Of a DNA stretch of 64,000 bases, positions 52,201 to 60,382 are shown piece by piece. Position numbers and translations under genes: made by a program. The stretch comes from Achromobacter sp. RTa. GTDB taxonomy: Bacteria > Pseudomonadota > Gammaproteobacteria > Burkholderiales > Burkholderiaceae_B. Positions within the stretch are counted from its first letter, which is position 1; each line of letters opens with the position of its first letter. Under the pieces are notes generated by a model that worked only from the letters and a program-made list of their open reading frames with translations, had not been told where the DNA came from and did no database searches. The stretch lies in NCBI RefSeq assembly GCF_000757485.1, contig NZ_JPYO01000023.1, forward strand, positions 1 to 64,000. Direction: 5' to 3'.

Positions 52201-55200
52201 CCGCGTCGAGTTGAATGGCCGGGCCGTCGGCAACGCCGCGTTCGGCAGTGGCGGGCGTATGCGCAATGCGTCCTACACCACAGCCACCCGCCTGGGTTTC
52301 GCCAACACCGGCATTGCCGACGTGCAGACCACCTCGGCGGTGTTGACGCCGGCCGACACGCTGCGCACCTACTCGAACTTCAACGAGACGGGTTACGCGC
52401 AGTTCGGCCTGAATTGGGCGCTGCGCGACGGCGCGCCGCGCCCGCAGCTCGAGCGCGATGCGCGGCAGCTGCACCTCACGCCGGGAAGCCGGCTGGATGT
52501 CGCCGCCGGCACGGTGGACTTCACCCCTGCCAAGGACGGGCGAGGCGGCGCCGCGGTCCTGAACGGCAGCCGCATCGAGATTCTGGCCGACGGCGCCGCG
52601 CCCACCGAAGGCTTTGCGGGCACGTCGGTTCATGCCAGCACGCTCAACAACTTGAAGGCGGCCACCATCAGCATCGGCGGCGCGCCGACATCCACCTTCG
52701 TCACGCAGACCGCCAGCGGATTCTCCACTGAAAATTCCTGGCAGGTCGGCCTCGGCAGCGGCACGACCGGCGAGCTCATCCTGCGCCGGGGCGCGATGCT
52801 GGAAGCCGGCTCCGTCTTCCTGGTGGTGAGCAACAAGGAACAAGGCCTGACCATCGAGCAGGGCGCAGGCATCAATACGCTGGGACAGGGCAGGGCGGCC
52901 TGGGATTCGAACGACGGTTATGTGCTGCGACCAGGACAGGCCGGCGTGCTGGCCGTCACCAACGGTTGGTTGAACCTGACCTCGCCGACGGCTGACGATT
53001 ACGGCATGAATGGGGCGGGATATCTGCACATCGGCACTTGCGCGGCGGGCGCAAGCTGCGCGGGCGATACCATGCTGTACTCGGAAGGCAGCATTGCCGC
53101 CGCGACCAATAAATCGCTTGAACTGGGTGAGTCGGTACGCTACGGAACGCGCAACCTGACGCTGGCCGTGGGCGGCATCAACATCGGCACGACCGCGACG
53201 CTCTCGCAGGCCAAGGCCGCGAGCGTCCTGCCTGCCGGTCTTACGCTGAACCAGGACGTGCTCTCGCGCCTGTTGCGGGGCGATACCCGCACCGGAGCGC
53301 CGGCGCTGGAGAACCTGGTTCTTACCGCAAGCGACTCGGTCAATTTCTACGGCAGCGTGGATCTCAGTACCATCGACAAGGCGACGGGCAAATCATCGCT
53401 CGAGCGCCTGGTGCTGGGCGCGCCGGCCTTCTACGGGCATGGCGGCGCGGGCGACGTGGCCCGCATCGAGACCGGCACGCTGGTCTGGAACGGCGCGACC
53501 ACGCCTGCCGGCAATGTCATCGCGGGCGGCGCGGGGACGGGCAGCGGCCGCTTTGTGGTCGATGCCCGGACCATCGAGTTCGGCTACGGCCCGTTGAGCC
53601 AGCCCGACACCGTGGGTACGCATGAGCGTTTGGCATTGGGCTTTGCCGGCGTGGACCTCAACGCCAGCGAGCGCATCACCGCCAACCATAAGGGCGCGCT
53701 GTCGGTCTATCAATCGCAGGGGGCCTGGGATGAGACGGCCAAGGCCTGGACATACAGCGGCGGTGATCTGCGTCTGAACACGCCGCTGCTCACGGGTCAG
53801 GCGGGGTCGGTCAACAATATCAAGGCGGGCGGCGCGATCGTGGTGACCGCGCCGGCCGGTTCGGCATCTCCCTTGGCAGACAACGCGACCCTGGCGAATG
53901 CGCTGGGCGCGACGCTGGGCCTGGATGCCGGCACGCGCCTGACGCTGAATACCGCCGTGCTGCTGCCCAGCGGCAAATTCACGGCATCGGCGCAGCAGGA
54001 TGTGGTGCTGGAAGACGGCGCGCAGCTGGACCTGGCCGGGCGTGAACTGCATTTCTTCGACGTCAGCAAGTACAGCTGGGGCGGCGACGTCATTCTCGAC
54101 AGCCGTCAGGGCAGTGTCGTGCAACATGCCGCGTCGACCGTTGACCTGTCGGCGAAGCAGAACCGCGCGGGCAGGCTGACCGTGCTCGCCCTGGCGGGCA
54201 CGGCCGACCTGAACGGCACGATGCACGGCGGCAGCACCGGCCATTACGATGCGGGCGGCACGTCCGTGCCATACGCTGCAGGCTACATCGACGTACGAGC
54301 GGGGCGAATCGCGGATTTCTCCGGCCTGAACTTGCGCCTGACCGAAGGCGAAGTCTTCGGCGGCCGCAGCTTCCAGCTCAAGCAAGGCGATCTTGTCATC
54401 GGCAGCGAACTCAAGGCTCGCGAGATCAATATCTCGGTCGATAACGGCAGCCTGACGGTCAACGGCACGATCGACGCCAGTGGCGAACGCGCCGGCAGCA
54501 TCCGCCTCGCCGCCAACCAGGGCGTGACGCTTGCCGGCGGCGCCGTGCTCGACGCCAGCGCCAGCGTATTGCGCCGCGACAGCTACGGCCAGGTCATCGA
54601 GGCGCCCAACCGCGCCATCGTCGAGATCGACTCGGGCTATGGCCGTCTGACATTGGCCGACGGTGTGCGCATGGACCTTGCCGTGGACGGCGCGAGCGCG
54701 AACTACGGTACGGTGACCTTGAATGCCCCGCGCCTGGGCGGCGCCAGCGGCAACGACGTCGACATCGACGCCCGGGGCGCGGTAGTTATTACCGGAGCCA
54801 GGTCCATCGCCGTCAACGCCTTCCATTCCTATGACGATGCGCCGGTTGGCACGGACGCCTCCGTCGACGGCCGCAGCTATCAACGCATAGACCAGGCCTA
54901 CCTGGACGCGAAACACGCCGACAGCATTGCCTTCATCAACAACGCCCTGGCCAACGGCACGCTGATGCAGGGCAAGCTCGCGGGGCTGCGCGGCTATACC
55001 GAGCAGTTCCACCTGCGCCCCGGCGTGGAGATCGTCAGCAACGCGGCGGTCAATCCCCATGGGGATCTGCACGTGGATGGCGATATCGATCTCTCGGGCT
55101 ATCGCTATGCCGGTGTCAACCCGGGCACGCAGCGCACCGGTGTCTACGGTTCGGGCGAAGCCGGCGCTCTGGTGCTGCGCGCCCAGGGCGATCTGACGTT

Positions 55201-58200
55201 GTTCGGCAGCATTACCGATGGCTTCGATACGACCAGGCTGGGGGTGACGCACGACGACAACGGCTGGGTCCTGCCCGCTGGCCGCATGCCCTTTGGCGGC
55301 GATCTCGTCATCCCGCACGGCGGCATGGCGACGCTGGATGCGGGCACGCAATTCGCCAGCGGCCGCACGCTGAACTATGACTTGCCGGTCGATGGCCTGA
55401 CGCTGCCCGCGGGAACGCGTCTGCCCGTCACCATGCCGCTGGCGCAGAGCTTGACGCTGCCCGCCGGCACGGTGCTGGCCTCGGCGGTGCTGGATGCGTC
55501 GGGCAATGTCGTTCACCCCGCGGGCTCGGTGGTGCAAACGCCGCTGACGCTGGACGCTGGCATGCAGCTGGCCGCCGGCTTCCGCCTGCCCGCGCAGGCG
55601 CAGATCGGCGCCACGATCTGGCCCAAGGGCGTCGTGCTGCCGGTGGCGATGAAGCTGTCACGGCCGCTGACGCTGGCCAAGGGCGCGCTCGTGCCTTCCG
55701 AGACCGATGTAGTGCTGCCAGGCGGCGTCGAGATGGTCAACTTGCGGCCCACCGGCGCCGATGGCACGCAGGGCCGCAATCTTGCGCTGGCGCCGATGCT
55801 GCCGGCCGGCTCGCAGTCCTGGGACCTGCGCCTGGTGGCGGGCGCCGATCTGCAGGCCGCGGACACGCGCCTGACCCTGGTGAACACGACGGCCCAGCTC
55901 CGCCTGGCGGATCCGCACTTCGGTCTGGGCGCCATGGTGACCGAAGTCCCGGGCACCGGCGGCAAGCCCTCTTATGTATGGGGCGACCTGAGCCAGTTCC
56001 AGGCCTTCATGGACATGATGGGGGTCGCGCTCAGCTCGTCGCCGGTATCGGGCGAACCCGTCACGCAGGCGCAGATCGACGAGCTGAAGGCGTTCGGGCT
56101 CATCGGTTCGACTCCGGACGAACTGAACGTCTACGGCATGGGAGAGATGGTCAATGTGAAGGCCCCGGGTTTTGCCTGGGCCGACCTGAGCCAGTTCCAG
56201 GCCTTCATGGACATGATGGGAGTCTCGCTCAGCACGCCGCCGGTATCGGGCCAGCCTGTCACCCAGGCGCAGATCGACGAGCTGATCGCGTTCGGACTGA
56301 TCGGTTCGAGTCCCGATGAATTGAATGTCTACGGCATGGGAGAGATGGTCAGCGGGTCGGCCGGCGGTCCGCCGGAGACGGTCACGTCCTATCATCCCGC
56401 GCGCCAGCAGCTGTTCAGCGTGCTGCGCACCGGCGCGGGCGATCTGGATCTGGTGTCCGGCGGCGATTTCAATATGACCTCGCTTTACGGCGTCTATACG
56501 GCGGGCACGCCGTCGGCCTCGATGGGCGATGCCTATCACCGGGCGCGGGGGCGCTTGAGCGACGGCACGATATTGCGCGCCGAAGGCGCGGGCTTCGAGT
56601 CGCTGGTCGATGGCGGCGCCCAAAGCCTGTACGCGGCCTGGTATCCGGAGCACGGCGGCAACGTGCTTCTGCGCGCGCAAGGCGATATCAAGGGCGACCT
56701 GATCGGCGGCAACGAGAACTACGGCGATCCTGAGGGTTACAAGTTCTGGAACTCGCGCGAGCAGATTCCCACGGTCACGGTGGGCAGCTGGTTATGGCGC
56801 CAGGGCACGGGCAGCATCGGAACCGGGGTCGAAGCCACGCCGGCTTCGTGGTGGATCAATTTCGGCACCTATGTCGCGGGCGATGCCAAAGGCACATACG
56901 ATGCGTTTGGCTCACGCCTGTTCAACAACGATCCGTTCCTCGTGGGCTTTACCGGCATCGGCACGCTGGGTGGCGGCAATCTGACCGTGGAAGCGGGCGG
57001 CGACGCCGGCATCATCGATGCGCGCGGCATTCCTTCGAGCTGGAACCTGCGGGCGCATACGCCGCGCAGCCAGGGCCTGCACCTGGCCGTGGCCGGCACC
57101 GGCCGCATCACGCCGGCCGGCGAGCTGGTGCAGACCGGCGGCGGCGATCTCACCCTGCGCCTGGGCGGCGCGCTCAACCCCAACCCGCAATTGCGGCGCA
57201 ACGAATACGACCTCAACGGCACTTTCGTCAACCTGCGCGGCGCCACGGCGGTCCATGCCGGGGCTGTCGGGGGCGTGAAGGTGAATTACGGCGGCGGACG
57301 GGACCAGATGGACTCGCGCCTGGGCAATGTGTATACGGCCGCGGGCGGCGCGGCCAGCGGCGGCCCCATCCTGGTGCTGGGCGACTCGGCCGTCCGTATC
57401 GATACGCGCGGTGACCTGGTGCTGGGCGGCGCGGCCGATCCGGGCCGCACGATGCAGCTCAGCGCGACGCCATTCACCTACCAGGGCGCGGCGCATGACG
57501 GCGACGGCTGGAGCTGGTTCTCCCTTTGGACGCCGGCCACCGCGATCGATCTGTTGAGCGCGGGCGGCAACCTTACGCCGACCGCGGCCTGGGATGACAT
57601 CGCGGGCAGTGAGGACGCGCGTTGGGGCAGCGAGGGACATAATCAGTCGGCCAACGGCGACGGCTATTTCTATCCGTCGATCCTGCGCGCGGTTGCGGCC
57701 AACGGCAGCCTGTACTACGGCGCCAGCGGAAGCGGCGCGACCGTCGCCGTCCAGGGCCCGGTCCTGCGCTATCGCTACGGCACCGTGCTGGCGCCGTCGC
57801 CCGTGGGCAGACAGTTTGTCAACGCCACAGGCAAGGGCGAACTGCAATTGCTGGCGCGGGACTCGATCCTGGGCGCCGGCTATGTGCTCTCGGCCTCCAC
57901 GGCCGATCCGCTGGCCATGGCCAGCCCCTTCCGTCCGGGGTTTGTCGGCAAGCTGGCCGAGACCGGCGGCGGCCCCTGGGGCGGGAACGCCCTGTTGATC
58001 ACCAACGCCGCCGCCGAATCGCAGCCCTACAACGACTGGATCACGATCGGGTATAACGGCTCTCCGAACCCCGATGGCGGACGGCGGAATACGGCCGCGC
58101 TGTTCACCTTTGGCAGTCCCGCGACCATCGCGGATGCGGTCGCGGGGCGTGCGCCGGCGCGTTATTACGCGGTGCAGGGCGATATCGTCGGCTTGCGCGT

Positions 58201-60196
58201 CGGCCAGGCGGTGCTGCCCAGTTTCCAGGCGGATTTCGAGCAAGGGCGTTATGAGGCGTCTATCCCGGTGTCGATCCGCGCCGGCCGGGACATTGTCGGG
58301 TCCGGCACCACGCTGGGCGGGAAAGACGCCACGGTGGGCGCCGCCAAGGTGGGTAACGCCTCGACGCGCGGCAACCTGATCGCGCACGCCTATGCCGACG
58401 AGATATCGGTGGTGGAGGCGGGCCGCGATATCCGTGACAGCAGCTTCTACATCATGGGGACCGGCCTGCTCGATGTGTCGGCGGGCCGTCACGTCTACCT
58501 GGGCAACAAGGGCGAAATCAAGAGCCTGGGGCCGATCGGCGGCGGCGCCGCGTCGGGGGATCGCAGCGGCGGCGCCGGTATTTCGGTGTCGGCCGGCATG
58601 GGCGAGGGCGTGTATTGGAATGCCTTTGCCGAGCGCTATCTGAATCCGGCCAATCAGGCAGCGCTGGATCTGCCGCTGGCCGACCAGCCGGGCAAGGTCG
58701 TGACGGTCTATGGCGGCTCGCTGAAGCTGGCGCAATGGCTGCAAGACGAGTTCGGCTATACCGGCGACGCGTCGGGCGCCGAGGCTTTCCTGGCGCAGAA
58801 GCAGACCGAACTGGATGCGGCGCGCGCGGCCGCGCTTGCCGAGGGGCGTACCGCCAGCAGCCGTTCGCTGGCGCGCGAGTTCCAGCGGGAGAGCCAGCTG
58901 CATCTGGTGAACTGGTTGAGCGAGCGCTTTGGCGGCGCCAACGGTCTCGCCCTGCATTACGATGCGGCGACCATGGACGCGCGGACCTTCTTCGACGCGC
59001 TGCCGGCGGAGCAGCAGCGCGCCTATCTGCGCAATGTCTACTACGCCGAGTTGCGTGAGTCCGGCCGCGAATACAACGAGACCGGGGGCAAGCGCGCCGG
59101 CAGCTATCTGCGCGGCCGCGAAGCCATCGCCACGCTGTTCCCCGCGCAGGACGCGCAGGGCAAGGCGTTGAGTCGTGAAGGCGATCTCACCATGTTCAGC
59201 AGCGCGATCTATTTCAACGCTGACTACGTGAACAACCCCATCGGGCAGTCACGTCCGCGCGCGGGCGCCAAATACATCACCAAGGCGCAGTGGGAGGCCA
59301 TGGGCAGCCCCGGCTATAACGTGTCGTTCTATGACGTGTTGGACGCGGGCATCCACACCAACTTCGGCGGCGACATCAACCTCATGACGCCGGGCGGGCG
59401 CACGCTGGTCGGCATCGACGGCGGCTTCAATCCGGGGCCCGGTTCGGGCGTGATCACGCAGGGCGACGGCAATATCAACATCTATGCGATGGACAGCATC
59501 CTGATGGGCCAGAGCCGCGTCTTCACGACCTTTGGCGGCAGCATCCTGGCCTGGTCGGCGCAGGGCGACATCAACGCCGGTCGTGGCAGCAAGACCAGCA
59601 TGGTCTACACCCCGCAGCGCCGCGTGTACGACAGCGTCGGCAACATCGCATTGTCGCCGACGGCGCCCAGCACCGGCGCAGGTATCGCGACGCTGAATCC
59701 GATCCCGGAGGTTCCGCCGGGCGATATCGATCTGATCGCGCCGCTGGGCACCGTCGACGCGGGCGAAGCGGGTATTCGCGTCTCGGGCGATGTCAATGTG
59801 GCCGCCTTGCGCGTGGTCAACGCGGAAAATATCCAGGCGCAGGGCGAGGCCACAGGCATCCCGGTGATCGCCGCGGTCAACGTCGGCGCGCTCACCAGCG
59901 CGAGCACGGCGGCCTCGAACGCGGCCTCGGCCGCCTCCGATGCGGCCCAGGGCGCGCGCGCCGCCGCGCAGAAGGCCCTGCCGTCGATCATCAGCGTGCA
60001 GATCCTGGGCTTTGGCGATGAACCGCTTCCAGGCGGCGCCCCGGCGCCCGGGCCCACCAGCGCGGTGCCTCCGGCCGGGCAGCAGGCACAGCGCTATACG
60101 CCCAACCACATGGTCCAGGTGCTGGCCCGTGGGTCCCATCCGCAAGGCGACGTTTCGAGTCTGACGCCAGACGAGTTGCGGAGTCTGGGGCTGTAA
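46280..60196 (+). CDS. Giant two-partner secretion exoprotein (TpsA, filamentous haemagglutinin family)
   Basis: A 4638-residue secreted protein. A signal peptide (about 1-39, ending VAHAS) is followed by a charged Gln/Ala/Arg-rich helical segment (45-120). The TPS domain follows (about 140-390), with the NQNG motif at 236-239 used for recognition by TpsB. A very long right-handed beta-helix of Gly/Asp/Thr-rich repeats comes next. Residues 3235-3360 hold two copies of a 66-residue repeat. The end (about 4350-4638) resembles the DUF3739 part of such proteins and finishes in a coil-like Ala-rich helix and a Pro-rich tail. Only two cysteines occur, C2254 and C2260. No C-terminal toxin module is seen. 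It resembles PdtA of P. aeruginosa, an adhesin-like protein. Confidence 0.93.
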   Translation: MTHPAVSARYRLTPLAASLSALAMLSALSLGSASVAHASGAWWVGADVAKQTRTLRQNSPGLSAQTAAEQRRQATQQLRRSVDNLNRVAGEAGAIAQAQARQTAAWQKERNRPAQAGDSPDGLTQGGLWDKDANGQALPWIGVSDKRAVASNAQGKTTVTIEQTQAKAIVDWDTFNIGRNTEVVFDQATYANAAARSGARTAQSEWAVLNRVVGASAKPSQIQGSIRADGSVMVVNQNGVIFTGSSQVNARNLVAAAARISNDQFLSRGIYGADANTASFTEALGNVSVQAGALIQTHEPASVTQGGGYVLLMGQEVRNDGDIRTRKGQTQLAAGDSFVIRKGLVTNSTDGGTTYSTTRGNEIAPKADANLDLARVDPAIERGLVQNTGLIQAREGDITLAGHDVRQNGVALTTTSVNARGTIHLLNSAGDAQGQVTLGKDSITAIVLEDDGQSAFDGQRNALIEASATLDQQRRDISGTFDNLSKQSDRRDQSRIEIVSGQNVDFTDGSLTLATGGQVAVSAEGSATIHAGAAVDVSGAVGVQVAMASNNVQINIQGNEQRDASGNRESGNLNNTNVWVDRRYLVLVPAGTGGYETDRWYTQGGLLEVGGYLGTTGHTIGEWMAQGGTVNFAGGGVTTRAGSSINLSGGSLDVQSGYLNQSWLRGGDGRLYTVDRAPGDLLFPEDASYTGYERKSVRWGRTDTFLNPLIAKAQRWEEGYTVGRDAGRLIIGTRQATLDGDVEAKAFQGVRQINAPQSRLDGYQQSQTAAPRRAGLILGTWQPVYDEASGNLRYTPGAVADEIVLGMPRDSEDAEAASTQTEPSRITLNADWLNGLELGELRAYANGAVQVDGAVKVAAGGEIALHATQVDVNADLTARGGAITLGDMVEQYPNVSSGWQDLPLATTAPAGYTARVSIGEGVTLDARGVWSNLQQGDGNLSGLPYIDGGRIVARSSGDVTVGKRALLDVSSGAALLGDDSLLGGKGGDITLAADAYAAATAAKGGLTLQGELRGYGVEGGGTLTLQNGSAVVIGGLVAGADGALQAGQSAPVDLVTSEDFTIAEGAVLPLDYHSIRTHANPGEAVGGAPRVIASDSSTWLTVGADWTLPKASSENAFYSVNLSNGQSLRVEGYTASWYVPPTLPAGTVITGIVNPANFPTNYVVDAAIHANGIPLAPTPVVIPAGNLAPTDVTFSAGTLIRAGASLPRAVAVEPLLLLDAGLFQQGFSHYAVTGGDGLAVAKGADLRVTMPVLQADFSIARGVATGADPQTALTMWLPPLFTESPARGALTQRGGASLTLTAGNARSTLENADAPPLVIAEGARIEVDPGKSIMLRNNGQITIDGTLRAAGGRIGVYGLGAGAQDVTRLKGHDGSVWIGREAVLDVAGLAQSALDSQGRRYGTVLDGGRIEIGGAYQAYATEADAIDNFIVIREGARLDASGAATMLDMNGKGAMLVASGGGAIHLASFNGLYLDGEMTAVSGGAGAAGGTLSLALESPNYRIAGRPADRMLAPRELQLLREQTPTGLAADLRPGQSDAGLVYGHGRIGADRIKEGGFDNLSLLVNGVLSLEGGVDLTLGQGLNLVGTAFALADGAPAGSRVTLAAPYVRLAGASRLGKDQHVMPTLNAPTSTQGGMVELGDATQLRVEAGVLDVINRVAFGAYGYSMQGDKALVSRQGFEQVELRSRNDLRFLKHTVGDRTSLTTEGDLLLAASQIYPATGALGEVIAGRSGAFNQWGSYETRYDAARSLRIERSGDGAAPPTPYSAFGTLRLYSANIDQGGVLRAPLGILELGIAASGEQPPGTITLRPGSTTSVSAAGLLMPYGGTVDGLTYNYAGSDAVYAGLGGALGNVSLTGDSIEVQSGARIDLSGGGELTGAGFLTGRGGSTDARLNPLMQVKWDGSGFALPSLSSNPVYAIVPGAQPAAAPIAAEKGAGDPMIGRQITVGDGVPGLAAGTYTLLPSTYALLPGAFRVELNGRAVGNAAFGSGGRMRNASYTTATRLGFANTGIADVQTTSAVLTPADTLRTYSNFNETGYAQFGLNWALRDGAPRPQLERDARQLHLTPGSRLDVAAGTVDFTPAKDGRGGAAVLNGSRIEILADGAAPTEGFAGTSVHASTLNNLKAATISIGGAPTSTFVTQTASGFSTENSWQVGLGSGTTGELILRRGAMLEAGSVFLVVSNKEQGLTIEQGAGINTLGQGRAAWDSNDGYVLRPGQAGVLAVTNGWLNLTSPTADDYGMNGAGYLHIGTCAAGASCAGDTMLYSEGSIAAATNKSLELGESVRYGTRNLTLAVGGINIGTTATLSQAKAASVLPAGLTLNQDVLSRLLRGDTRTGAPALENLVLTASDSVNFYGSVDLSTIDKATGKSSLERLVLGAPAFYGHGGAGDVARIETGTLVWNGATTPAGNVIAGGAGTGSGRFVVDARTIEFGYGPLSQPDTVGTHERLALGFAGVDLNASERITANHKGALSVYQSQGAWDETAKAWTYSGGDLRLNTPLLTGQAGSVNNIKAGGAIVVTAPAGSASPLADNATLANALGATLGLDAGTRLTLNTAVLLPSGKFTASAQQDVVLEDGAQLDLAGRELHFFDVSKYSWGGDVILDSRQGSVVQHAASTVDLSAKQNRAGRLTVLALAGTADLNGTMHGGSTGHYDAGGTSVPYAAGYIDVRAGRIADFSGLNLRLTEGEVFGGRSFQLKQGDLVIGSELKAREINISVDNGSLTVNGTIDASGERAGSIRLAANQGVTLAGGAVLDASASVLRRDSYGQVIEAPNRAIVEIDSGYGRLTLADGVRMDLAVDGASANYGTVTLNAPRLGGASGNDVDIDARGAVVITGARSIAVNAFHSYDDAPVGTDASVDGRSYQRIDQAYLDAKHADSIAFINNALANGTLMQGKLAGLRGYTEQFHLRPGVEIVSNAAVNPHGDLHVDGDIDLSGYRYAGVNPGTQRTGVYGSGEAGALVLRAQGDLTLFGSITDGFDTTRLGVTHDDNGWVLPAGRMPFGGDLVIPHGGMATLDAGTQFASGRTLNYDLPVDGLTLPAGTRLPVTMPLAQSLTLPAGTVLASAVLDASGNVVHPAGSVVQTPLTLDAGMQLAAGFRLPAQAQIGATIWPKGVVLPVAMKLSRPLTLAKGALVPSETDVVLPGGVEMVNLRPTGADGTQGRNLALAPMLPAGSQSWDLRLVAGADLQAADTRLTLVNTTAQLRLADPHFGLGAMVTEVPGTGGKPSYVWGDLSQFQAFMDMMGVALSSSPVSGEPVTQAQIDELKAFGLIGSTPDELNVYGMGEMVNVKAPGFAWADLSQFQAFMDMMGVSLSTPPVSGQPVTQAQIDELIAFGLIGSSPDELNVYGMGEMVSGSAGGPPETVTSYHPARQQLFSVLRTGAGDLDLVSGGDFNMTSLYGVYTAGTPSASMGDAYHRARGRLSDGTILRAEGAGFESLVDGGAQSLYAAWYPEHGGNVLLRAQGDIKGDLIGGNENYGDPEGYKFWNSREQIPTVTVGSWLWRQGTGSIGTGVEATPASWWINFGTYVAGDAKGTYDAFGSRLFNNDPFLVGFTGIGTLGGGNLTVEAGGDAGIIDARGIPSSWNLRAHTPRSQGLHLAVAGTGRITPAGELVQTGGGDLTLRLGGALNPNPQLRRNEYDLNGTFVNLRGATAVHAGAVGGVKVNYGGGRDQMDSRLGNVYTAAGGAASGGPILVLGDSAVRIDTRGDLVLGGAADPGRTMQLSATPFTYQGAAHDGDGWSWFSLWTPATAIDLLSAGGNLTPTAAWDDIAGSEDARWGSEGHNQSANGDGYFYPSILRAVAANGSLYYGASGSGATVAVQGPVLRYRYGTVLAPSPVGRQFVNATGKGELQLLARDSILGAGYVLSASTADPLAMASPFRPGFVGKLAETGGGPWGGNALLITNAAAESQPYNDWITIGYNGSPNPDGGRRNTAALFTFGSPATIADAVAGRAPARYYAVQGDIVGLRVGQAVLPSFQADFEQGRYEASIPVSIRAGRDIVGSGTTLGGKDATVGAAKVGNASTRGNLIAHAYADEISVVEAGRDIRDSSFYIMGTGLLDVSAGRHVYLGNKGEIKSLGPIGGGAASGDRSGGAGISVSAGMGEGVYWNAFAERYLNPANQAALDLPLADQPGKVVTVYGGSLKLAQWLQDEFGYTGDASGAEAFLAQKQTELDAARAAALAEGRTASSRSLAREFQRESQLHLVNWLSERFGGANGLALHYDAATMDARTFFDALPAEQQRAYLRNVYYAELRESGREYNETGGKRAGSYLRGREAIATLFPAQDAQGKALSREGDLTMFSSAIYFNADYVNNPIGQSRPRAGAKYITKAQWEAMGSPGYNVSFYDVLDAGIHTNFGGDINLMTPGGRTLVGIDGGFNPGPGSGVITQGDGNINIYAMDSILMGQSRVFTTFGGSILAWSAQGDINAGRGSKTSMVYTPQRRVYDSVGNIALSPTAPSTGAGIATLNPIPEVPPGDIDLIAPLGTVDAGEAGIRVSGDVNVAALRVVNAENIQAQGEATGIPVIAAVNVGALTSASTAASNAASAASDAAQGARAAAQKALPSIISVQILGFGDEPLPGGAPAPGPTSAVPPAGQQAQRYTPNHMVQVLARGSHPQGDVSSLTPDELRSLGL
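55982..56377 (+). repeat. 198-bp tandem repeat inside tpsA
   Basis: Two copies, starting at 55982 and 56180, encode (G/A)DLSQFQAFMDMMGV ... TPDELNVYGMGEMV. The period is exactly 66 residues and the copies are nearly identical, which implies a recent duplication. Confidence 0.9.
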
Positions 60197-60237
60197 GCCC
60201 GATGCGGGGCGCGTGCCCCGCTTCCGCGGATTTCTGC

Positions 60238-60285
60238 ATGAAGTTTTTGTGACATCGAGCACTCCGCTCGATCGCCGTTCGTCTA
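60238..60285 (+). promoter_or_regulatory. Candidate control region of tpsB: PHO-box-like site and CGTCTA
   Basis: On the minus strand 60238-60255 reads ATGTCACAAAAACTTCAT, matching 13 of 18 PHO-box positions. CGTCTAG at 60280-60286 on the plus strand equals the heptamer before tpsA. Confidence 0.4.
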
Positions 60286-60382
60286 GGAATGTGTAAATGA
60301 GCATGGCAGTTGGTTTGCTGGCGTATCTGCCCCAGCCACGGCCGTCTCCATTCCTAAACCAACCGGTATTGAGTGCGGTTCC

